Assembly (NCBI GenBank): GCA_017543165.1
Contig: JAFYGL010000573.1
Location: forward strand, 1-9,730
Length of the DNA stretch: 9,730 bases
Direction: 5' to 3'
Origin: Victivallales bacterium
GTDB taxonomy: Bacteria > Verrucomicrobiota > Lentisphaeria > Oligosphaerales > Oligosphaeraceae
A program made the position numbers and the translations under genes. The notes under the pieces were generated by a model that made no database searches, was not told the DNA's origin, and worked only from the letters and a program-made list of their open reading frames with translations. Below are positions 1 to 6,446 of this stretch, in pieces (the first letter of the stretch is position 1; the number at the start of each line of letters is the position of its first letter).

Positions 1-2585
1 ACGGGCATCTGTATATCCATGAGAATGGCCTCATAATGCCCCGGCTGCGAATCCGCCCCCTTCTTCACGGCAATCTCGCCGTTGGCGGCGGTCTCCACGT
101 TGAAGCCCATCTGCTCCAGGAGCATTTTGGCAATCTCCTGGTTCACTTCATTGTCCTCCACCAGCAGTAGATTCCTGCCCGAAAAATCAACAGACACCTT
201 CACCTGCGCATTTTCGACCTCGGTCTCCTTCTGCATGTCCTTCTCGCTGGCAATGCGGAGTTTGACGCGTATGATCATTTCAGTGCCCTGGCCCGGCGAC
301 GTGGACACATCTATGGTTCCGCCCATACAGTCGATTATCCTCTTGGCGATTGCAAGCCCAAGGCCGGCCCCCTCCAAGCCACTGGCAGTGGAGGTGCGTT
401 CCCTCTCGAATGCGTTGAATATCTTAGTCACAAATTTTTTGGACATGCCTATGCCGCTGTCCCGTACGCGGAACTCGTATGAGCCATAGTCCTTTTCATC
501 GCTGGCAAGCTCATTGACCGAGACGGAGACAGAGCCTCCCTTCGGCGTGAACTTGTAGGCATTGGAAATGATATTCAGGAACACGCGGTTCAGATTCCTC
601 CTGTCGCACCACACGTGGCGGTTTCTGACTTGCGAGGTATGCACGGAAAAGGCCAGCTGCTTCTGCTTCATCTGCTCGGTAAACAAATCTCCCAGCCTCT
701 CCAGCATAAAGCACAAATTCGTTGGCTGCAGCTCCAATTTCAGCCTGGCGTTCTCAATATGGCTCATTTCAAGGATGTCATTTAGAAGGGACAGAAGCTG
801 CCTGCTGGACTTTTCAATCTTCACAAGATAGCTCCGAAGCATGCCTTCCGGCTCCTTCAAGGCCAGTGTCACGTAGCCGAGGATGGCGTTCATCGGAGTG
901 CGTATGTCGTGGGATACGTTGAACAGGAACTGGCTCTTGGCGATGTTGCCTTCGCGCACACGTATGTTCTCCCGTTCAGCGTCCTCGTGCATCCTTCTGA
1001 CCTGCTCCTGGATGTACTGCATCACAAACAAGCCTATGAAGATAATCAACAGCACGACGCCGCTTCCCTGCACAACGGCGGAACGCATTTCGGCAATGGA
1101 GTTTTTTCGCATCAGCATCTTGTCAAACCACAGCATGGCCGTATATACCAGCAGGGCGAACAGCATCATTCCGACTATGGAAGTGCCTCTGTACTGCTTC
1201 TGCGTGTTGAGTTTTGTGGTGCGCCAGTAGAATGCAAAGCCGAGCAGGCTCCATAATGACAGCAGCAGGAAGGCCTCCCCGTCCATTGCATTCAGCGCGG
1301 CCAGTTGCGGGACAAGCTGGATGACGCCGAACACTATCGATATGAACGTGCCGACTATGCCCATCGCCATGATTTTCTTGTTTCTTTCGTTTTTGGCTAT
1401 CTTGAATGCGGCGGCCGAAGTGTAGCCGTATGCGATGATTGCCCCGAGGGACGTTAGGTCAACAAACCAGTTGAGGGTGTTCCTTCCCAGAAACGAAATC
1501 AGGATGGACAGCGTCATTATGAACAGAATGCTGTATATGCTCTTTGAGAACTTGCCTGAAAGAATCTTGTCGTCGGCCATCGTGGAGAGCAAATTGAGCA
1601 TTGCGCGGAATGCCTCTATGATGCCGGTCAGGATCGCCGATATGCTGGTCAGCACTATGATGATGATTCCGGTTCTGCCCAGGACAGCCCTGGCTGCGTT
1701 GAAAGTCGGCACGGAAGGAATTCCATGCAGGTTGCCGAGGTCGGAAATATACGCGCTCCAGGAGGAGTACCCGTCGGGAAGCGTTGACACGCTCACAAGA
1801 GCCATTGAGGCATAGACTAGCGCTGCAAGGATTATCGCTATGGAGACAACCGGCCACACCCTCTTGACGGGGAAGGTCAGGCGGCTTGTGCCGAAAGTGG
1901 TCACTTCAAAGCCTGAAAACGCCCATGGCGCAAGCACCACCAGGCTGAATACCGCAAAGCACTTGTTCACCCCGCTGTAGCCGAAGGAGCACCAGATTTC
2001 AGTCGTCATCATCCTCGGCAGGCAAAAGGCCGTGATTACGAGAGAGCCCAGAAGGAGGACCAGGGCAAGCACAGTGGTCAATTTCTGCAAGAAGGACCTG
2101 GCGACAATGAAAAGGGAACCTATGCCAGCCAGGGCAAGAACCGAAAGCACCACTTCCTTGTGGTAAACCGGGTTTCCGGCAACCATGTAGTAGCCCCCGT
2201 CCTGCGCAATGTTTCCAAGCAAAGTGCGGATCACAAGAAACAGCGCCGTCCCGTTCAGGAAGACTATTGTCAGGTATGAAAGGCTCATAAACCAGGAACA
2301 GAGGAAGGCATGGTCACGGCCGAATGCCTCCTTGGTGTATGAATAGATGCCTCCCGCCTTTGGGGAGCGCACCATCAGGTATGAGACACAGGAGGCTATT
2401 ACAAGCATCACGGCAAGGCTTGCCGCCATTGATATGACCGTTCCCGCGGGTCCTGCAAGTGGAAGAAAGGTTCCACCCGGCATGACGAAGGCGCCCCAGC
2501 CTACCATGCACCCGAACGCCATCGCCCAGACGTCAAGTCTGGTCAAGGGCTTGTCTTGTTTGATTGTCGTGATTTGTCTAGCCAT
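1..2585 (-). CDS. APC-type permease fused to hybrid histidine kinase (gene A; 3' end beyond window)
   Basis: Starts at ATG 2585 and stays open for 861 codons to the window edge. Residues 1 to about 460 resemble an amino acid/polyamine/organocation (APC) permease with about 12 hydrophobic helices. TM1 reads GCMVGWGAFVMPGG, the glycine-rich unwound helix of LeuT-fold carriers, and TM6 reads APWAFSGFEVTTFG, typical of APC. Two further helices (about 467-485 and 503-522) enclose a short loop of about 20 residues, and a charged helical linker follows (about 524-556). Next come HisKA (SHDIRTPMNAILGY, His559), HATPase_c (N box NIISNAYKFTP, G1 DSGIGMS, G2 GAGLGLAIAKRI) and a receiver (LLLVEDNEVN) cut just after Asp857 in LMDIQMP. 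Fourteen helices put the kinase in the cytoplasm. By inference it senses, or transports and senses, an amino-acid-like solute, as CbrA-type kinases do with an unrelated SSS-family domain. The start is preceded by a weak GGTGGA nine bases upstream. Substrate, and whether it transports at all, are unknown. The domain calls are strong. Confidence 0.93.
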   Translation of the reverse strand, partial: MARQITTIKQDKPLTRLDVWAMAFGCMVGWGAFVMPGGTFLPLAGPAGTVISMAASLAVMLVIASCVSYLMVRSPKAGGIYSYTKEAFGRDHAFLCSWFMSLSYLTIVFLNGTALFLVIRTLLGNIAQDGGYYMVAGNPVYHKEVVLSVLALAGIGSLFIVARSFLQKLTTVLALVLLLGSLVITAFCLPRMMTTEIWCSFGYSGVNKCFAVFSLVVLAPWAFSGFEVTTFGTSRLTFPVKRVWPVVSIAIILAALVYASMALVSVSTLPDGYSSWSAYISDLGNLHGIPSVPTFNAARAVLGRTGIIIIVLTSISAILTGIIEAFRAMLNLLSTMADDKILSGKFSKSIYSILFIMTLSILISFLGRNTLNWFVDLTSLGAIIAYGYTSAAAFKIAKNERNKKIMAMGIVGTFISIVFGVIQLVPQLAALNAMDGEAFLLLSLWSLLGFAFYWRTTKLNTQKQYRGTSIVGMMLFALLVYTAMLWFDKMLMRKNSIAEMRSAVVQGSGVVLLIIFIGLFVMQYIQEQVRRMHEDAERENIRVREGNIAKSQFLFNVSHDIRTPMNAILGYVTLALKEPEGMLRSYLVKIEKSSRQLLSLLNDILEMSHIENARLKLELQPTNLCFMLERLGDLFTEQMKQKQLAFSVHTSQVRNRHVWCDRRNLNRVFLNIISNAYKFTPKGGSVSVSVNELASDEKDYGSYEFRVRDSGIGMSKKFVTKIFNAFERERTSTASGLEGAGLGLAIAKRIIDCMGGTIDVSTSPGQGTEMIIRVKLRIASEKDMQKETEVENAQVKVSVDFSGRNLLLVEDNEVNQEIAKMLLEQMGFNVETAANGEIAVKKGADSQPGHYEAILMDIQMP

Positions 2586-2807
2586 GATATTCAATCCACC
2601 ATTGTTTCGATTGCAGCGCGAGTCAAGAGGTGTTTTCAAAACCATCGTCAACATGCGCCGGTCTTGAAATCACCCCGTTAATTTAAAATCTGTTGAACAA
2701 TTTGCAAAACAGCCAATGCAAGTTCCGGAGATGCGCCCGCTCAACTTGAAAGAGAAGCAAGGCAATGCTCTGGAAAACAGGTCTTCCATTCGCCTCATGT
2801 GCATGCC
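2586..2807. other. Intergenic gap between genes B and A
   Basis: The 222 bp between the TAG stop of B and the ATG of A contain no supportable gene. The half nearer A has an AT-rich patch (about 2678-2710) and a short perfect inverted repeat, GTTTT-C-AAAAC (2632-2642). No hairpin followed by a T-run on the minus strand was found after B, so I call no intrinsic terminator. The gap is long enough for A to have its own promoter. Confidence 0.6.
2680..2707 (-). promoter_or_regulatory. Weak candidate sigma70-like promoter for gene A
   Basis: On the minus strand TTGCAA (2707-2702) lies 16 bases from TAAATT (2685-2680). Each hexamer matches four of six consensus positions. Transcription would begin near 2673 and leave a leader of roughly 90 bases before the ATG of A. 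AT-rich DNA gives such matches by chance, so this is only a candidate. Confidence 0.2.
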
Positions 2808-5800
2808 CTACCGGGTTTGGGGCCTGCCTTGCCTGCTGTCTTTTTCCCAAATCATTTCCTCAAGTGTCTGATACAGGTGGTCTGGGTCCACTGGCTTGGA
2901 GAGATGCGCGTTCATCCCCACCTGAAGGGAATTCTGCACATCCACGTCAAAGGCGTTCGCCGTCATTGCGATGATTGGGATGAGCCTGGCGTCGGGCCTG
3001 CCCATGCCGCGGATTACAGTGGTCGCCTCCAGACCGTCCATTTCAGGCATTCGCACATCCATCAGTATGGCGTCATAATAATCTGGCGCACTCTTGGCAA
3101 ACAACTCCGTGGCAATCCTGCCATTCTCCGCCCAATCAATTTCCGCGCCCTTGGACTGTATCAGTTCCTTGACTATCTCCGCGTTTATCATGATGTCCTC
3201 CGCCACCAGAATATGCCGCCCCTTGAGGTCGGCACGCTGCTTCTTGGCCAAAACTTTCGAGCCGTTGCGCCTGACTACCCTCTGGAACTCCTCAATCACA
3301 TTGGAGGCCACCAGCGGCTTGGCCAGGAAACTGTCCACGCCGATATGGAGTGCCTCGTCCATGATTTCATCCCAGTTGTATGCCGTCAGAATGATGATTA
3401 TCGTCTCATTGCTGTAATTCTCGCGTATCTTCTTGGCGACAGCCACGCCGTCCATTTCAGGCATCTTCCAATCCAGAAGCACGAGATTGTACGGCTCCTG
3501 CTTCGTGTGGTGCACCTCTATCATGTTAAGCGCCTCCTGCCCCGTGTGCGCCATGTCCGCACGTATTCCAGCGCTGTCCATCACGATGAAGGCATGCTCG
3601 CAGGAAATCGGGTCATCATCGACTATCAGAACATGCAAATCCCTGAGATTAAAACTGCCAATGTCAGCATTCTGGTTTTCACATTTTTTCAGTGTCACCG
3701 TGACAATGAACTCCGTGCCCTTTCCCTTCTCCGATTCAACGCGTATCATGCCATTCATCAGTTCCACGATGTTCTTCGTGATTGCCATGCCGAGTCCCGT
3801 GCTGCCGTATTTGTTGTTGCGGTTGTTGTCCTCCTGGCTGAATGGCTCGAATATCTTTGGGATGAAGGATTTGTCCATGCCTATGCCTGTGTCCTTGATG
3901 GAGAAGCAAAGAGTCGCCTGGTCACCGTATATATTGCCCTGCTCGACACTCATGGTGACGCTGCCAGGAGCATTGGTGAACTTTATGGCATTGGACAGTA
4001 TATTGATTAACACCTGCTTGAGTTTCATGTCATCGCCAATGTAGCGGTCATCCACATGCCCCTTGACGTTGCATTTGAAAGTCAGTCCCTTGTCGTTGCA
4101 CTGCGCCATCACCATTGTGTTGATCTGCTCCAGGAGGCTGTTCAAGGAGAATTCCTCCTTGCGCAATGTCAGTCGTCCAGATTCGATGCGGCTCATGTCA
4201 AGAATGTCATTGATAAGCCCCAGCAGATGCTTTGCGCTTTTGCTGATTTTCTGGAGGTATGCCCGTGTCCCTTCCGTAAGTGTCTCGTCCTTCAAAGCCA
4301 GGCTGTTCAATCCGATGATTGCGTTCATTGGAGTGCGGATTTCGTGGCTCATGTTGGAGAGGAATGCCGTCTTCGCCTTGTTTGCCTCCTTGGCGGCCAG
4401 CAGCGCGTCGTTCAATGCCTTGTTCTTCGCCATGTTGTCCCGCATCTCGGCGTCGATGACAGTGAAGCCCACGCCCACAGCGTGCACTATGTGGTCATCA
4501 CGTTCAGAGGCGCGTCGCACACCCGCCATTCGTATCATCTCGTAATACTCGCCCCCCTTGGAACGGGCCAGATAGCGATACGCGATTATGCTCTCCTTTG
4601 AAAGGGCCTCCCGTATGTTGTTCTTGTCAATGAACTTCATAAAACCGTCCCTGTATTCAGGCGCCACATGCTTTTCCGCATACTTGGCAAAGCACTCAAG
4701 ATACGGGAAGTGCACTCCTATCGGGTGCTGGTCCTCGTCATTGCTGTCGGAACGGTAGCAGACGGCGTTGTCCGTGTCCAGATTGACATGGTACACCCTG
4801 CGGTAGTCGGAGGCCATGGCGGTAATCATGCTGTTCTGCTCCAGAAGCCGCTCCTGAAGGGAAACCCTCGCCTCCAGTTCCTCCTGCCTGGCACGGCTGG
4901 CAGCCTCGGCGGACTTTATGCGCGTCATCTTCGTCACATCCACGCACATTCCAAGCAAGCACACCTTGCCGGCGTAATCACGGAACTTGGTCTTCGTGGT
5001 CTGGAGATTGCGAATCCCCTTGCCCTTCGCGTCTGGCACATCCTCGAAAAATATGTATGGCGCGTCCATAGCCAGGGCCTTCTTGTCATCCTCCACAAAA
5101 TGCGCGGCGGTCTTCTGGTCGAACAAGTCAAAATCCGTAAGCCCGACCACCTCTTCAGGGGAGGCTTTCCCTGCATATTCGGCGTATGCCTGGTTGCAGG
5201 CCAGGTAAGTCCCAGTCTGCACATCCTTGGAGTAGCTCATGGCAGGCATATTCGTGAGCAGCGATGAAACAGAGCCCATCAAATCGGCCAGCCTGGCGGC
5301 AGAATGCACCTCGTCCATCAGGCGACGGTTCTCCTCCCTGGCCTTCTTCGCCTCGTCAAGAGCATTCATATACTCGTGCTCCTTCCGTATCTCCTCGTCC
5401 ACATCCAGGAATCCTATTGTCACGCAGAAATGATTGTCAGGCAGTTCCACCTTTCCCACCTCGGCACGATAATATCTGGAGCCAGCAGGCAAGGCACGTA
5501 GAAATGTCGTGGAATAACGGTCCACATCCTTGAATCTCTTCAGTATGTACGGCAGGGAGATTTCCTCCTGCATCCGCTCCTGGTCCTCCTTCACAACCAT
5601 CGTGGCCACATACTGCGTCTTGAGATCAGTGTATTTCTCATGGCTCAAGGCGTTCCTGATCGCCCCCGCGTGGCTGCTGTCCATGTCCGTGTGGTACAAG
5701 GAGCACGCCTCTGTCTCAACGTCGTTGATGAGCCAGACTGTATTGTACCTGTTTATAAGCGTGTCTATCACAGCGTCCCGCATCTGGCTGACCCTTTCCT

Positions 5801-6221
5801 TGGCCACCTTCTTCTCCGTTATGTCGGATATGAACGCATAGTAAACCCCACCGTATGCCGCCGTTTCAGTGTACTGCCCGTAATCGTCCACCCAGCGCAC
5901 AGCACCGTCCTTGCGGATTATGCGGTACTCAACGTAGTCCATGGTGTCATCGCTGGACTTAACCTGGTCAACGATGGAGGAAGACACTGCGCCATAGTCG
6001 TCTGGATGGAGCATGCCCTTGAACGTATAACCCGTCAGTTGCTTGAATTCCTCCAGGTCCTTGCAGCCAAATATGTCAAAACACGCCTGGTTCGCATACA
6101 GCAATTCCTCTGGCTGCGCCGCCTTGTAGATGAAGAAGCCGCCAGGCATGTGGCATCCCAACGCCTCCACAAAGGAAAGCGTCTGCTCATTCAATTCAAA
6201 CTTCATTTCGCTCATAATCAT
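2808..6221 (-). CDS. Soluble multi-PAS hybrid histidine kinase with two receivers (gene B)
   Basis: 1137 residues with no signal peptide or membrane helix, so cytoplasmic. Order: PAS with PAC tail (about 25-136; YRIIRKDGAVRWVDDYG, then ISDITEKK); a PAS-like module (about 152-278); charged helix (279-312); second PAS (about 318-434); charged helix (435-463); a second PAS-like module related to the first (about 464-594); HisKA (SHEIRTPMNAIIG, His626); HATPase_c (about 730-850; N box NILSNAIKFT, G1 DTGIGMD, G2 STGLGMAITKNI); REC1 (about 866-985; acidic pocket VDDD, Asp917 in LLDWKMPEMDG, Lys in LAKPL); REC2 (about 1005-1125; AED, Asp1055 in LMDVRMPEMDG, Lys in LSKPV). It ends soon after REC2 with no HPt. 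It should autophosphorylate at His626 and pass phosphate to its receivers; ligands are unknown. The start may be 6221 (GAG five bases upstream), 6215 or 6206; the first PAS begins after all three. Confidence 0.95.
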   Translation of the reverse strand: MIMSEMKFELNEQTLSFVEALGCHMPGGFFIYKAAQPEELLYANQACFDIFGCKDLEEFKQLTGYTFKGMLHPDDYGAVSSSIVDQVKSSDDTMDYVEYRIIRKDGAVRWVDDYGQYTETAAYGGVYYAFISDITEKKVAKERVSQMRDAVIDTLINRYNTVWLINDVETEACSLYHTDMDSSHAGAIRNALSHEKYTDLKTQYVATMVVKEDQERMQEEISLPYILKRFKDVDRYSTTFLRALPAGSRYYRAEVGKVELPDNHFCVTIGFLDVDEEIRKEHEYMNALDEAKKAREENRRLMDEVHSAARLADLMGSVSSLLTNMPAMSYSKDVQTGTYLACNQAYAEYAGKASPEEVVGLTDFDLFDQKTAAHFVEDDKKALAMDAPYIFFEDVPDAKGKGIRNLQTTKTKFRDYAGKVCLLGMCVDVTKMTRIKSAEAASRARQEELEARVSLQERLLEQNSMITAMASDYRRVYHVNLDTDNAVCYRSDSNDEDQHPIGVHFPYLECFAKYAEKHVAPEYRDGFMKFIDKNNIREALSKESIIAYRYLARSKGGEYYEMIRMAGVRRASERDDHIVHAVGVGFTVIDAEMRDNMAKNKALNDALLAAKEANKAKTAFLSNMSHEIRTPMNAIIGLNSLALKDETLTEGTRAYLQKISKSAKHLLGLINDILDMSRIESGRLTLRKEEFSLNSLLEQINTMVMAQCNDKGLTFKCNVKGHVDDRYIGDDMKLKQVLINILSNAIKFTNAPGSVTMSVEQGNIYGDQATLCFSIKDTGIGMDKSFIPKIFEPFSQEDNNRNNKYGSTGLGMAITKNIVELMNGMIRVESEKGKGTEFIVTVTLKKCENQNADIGSFNLRDLHVLIVDDDPISCEHAFIVMDSAGIRADMAHTGQEALNMIEVHHTKQEPYNLVLLDWKMPEMDGVAVAKKIRENYSNETIIIILTAYNWDEIMDEALHIGVDSFLAKPLVASNVIEEFQRVVRRNGSKVLAKKQRADLKGRHILVAEDIMINAEIVKELIQSKGAEIDWAENGRIATELFAKSAPDYYDAILMDVRMPEMDGLEATTVIRGMGRPDARLIPIIAMTANAFDVDVQNSLQVGMNAHLSKPVDPDHLYQTLEEMIWEKDSRQGRPQTR

Positions 6222-6239
6222 GCAATCTCAAACTAATAT

Positions 6240-6280
6240 CTATTGAAAGTTATTCCGCAATGTGGATTGTGGCTATTGAA
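6240..6280 (-). promoter_or_regulatory. Paired direct repeats upstream of gene B, possible operator
   Basis: On the plus strand CTATTGAA occurs at 6240-6247 and again at 6273-6280, with start points 33 bp apart (about three helical turns), so both lie on the same DNA face. The match continues as AAGT in the first copy and AGT in the second. Between them is CAAT-GTGG-ATTG (6258-6269), a small inverted repeat. The pair ends 18 bp before the B start codon. Response regulators often bind spaced direct repeats, so an operator is possible, but chance is not excluded. Confidence 0.3.
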
Positions 6281-6281
6281 G

Positions 6282-6303
6282 TCGCAGGGCTTCAGCCCTG
6301 CGA
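6282..6303. repeat. Perfect 9-bp inverted repeat (hairpin)
   Basis: TCGCAGGGC and GCCCTGCGA flank a TTCA loop, giving a GC-rich nine-pair hairpin in the C-B gap. It lacks a T-run on the side downstream in minus-strand transcription, so it does not look like a standard terminator. It could be a REP-like dispersed element or an mRNA-stabilising hairpin after gene C. Confidence 0.7.
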
Positions 6304-6325
6304 TAATCTGCGGGGCACGCTATTC

Positions 6326-6356
6326 CGCGCGGCCATTGGCCGCGCGTCAGGACGCG
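6326..6356. repeat. Overlapping inverted repeats with competing pairings
   Basis: CGCGCGGCC (6326-6334) and GGCCGCGCG (6338-6346) form a nine-pair stem with an ATT loop. The last four bases of its right arm are reused by CGCGTC (6343-6348), which pairs with GACGCG (6351-6356) across only two bases. The two foldings cannot form at once, and a two-base loop is too tight for an RNA hairpin, so the second may act as a protein-binding palindrome. With the hairpin about 25 bp away it makes a palindrome cluster typical of REP-like or other dispersed non-coding elements. Confidence 0.6.
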
Positions 6357-6411
6357 TGACCGCCATCCGCGCCTGGCAGACACAACAATATCCGCAGGCA
6401 CTTAACTTCCT

Positions 6412-6446
6412 CACTGTCCACTGTCCACAGTCCACTGTCCACTTTT
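6412..6446. repeat. Tandem heptamer array CAC(T/A)GTC
   Basis: Four head-to-tail heptamers on the plus strand, CACTGTC, CACTGTC, CACAGTC and CACTGTC (6412-6439), are followed by a degenerate unit CACTTTT (6440-6446) and then CACTTGC, which already lies in the coding end of gene C. On the coding strand the units read GTGGACA and begin right after the TGA stop of C (6448-6446). The array could be a slippage-generated microsatellite or part of a dispersed intergenic repeat together with the palindromes next to it. Confidence 0.75.

Noticed and set aside
1435..1857. Overlapping open frames on both strands inside the permease part of gene A
   Set aside because: The gene A frame is uninterrupted here and encodes membrane helices consistent with APC; the other frames encode no recognisable domain.
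2598..2626. Promoter with TTGACT as -35 for gene A
   Set aside because: The -35 is good, but the matching -10 (AATGGT) fits only three of six positions and the start would fall within about 6 bases of the ATG.
2700..2807. Terminator hairpin after gene B
   Set aside because: Only short interrupted pairings (CAAGTT/AACTTG, TGGAA/TTCCA) were found, none with a following T-run.
2799..4010. 403-codon open frame on the plus strand
   Set aside because: It lies antisense inside the receiver and kinase region of B, with no recognisable motif, an unnatural His/Arg/Leu/Val-rich composition and no ribosome site seen; a shadow of the strong minus-strand gene.
6282..6303. Intrinsic terminator for gene C
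   Set aside because: The hairpin is strong, but the bases that follow on the minus strand (ACTTCAATAG) contain no T-run.
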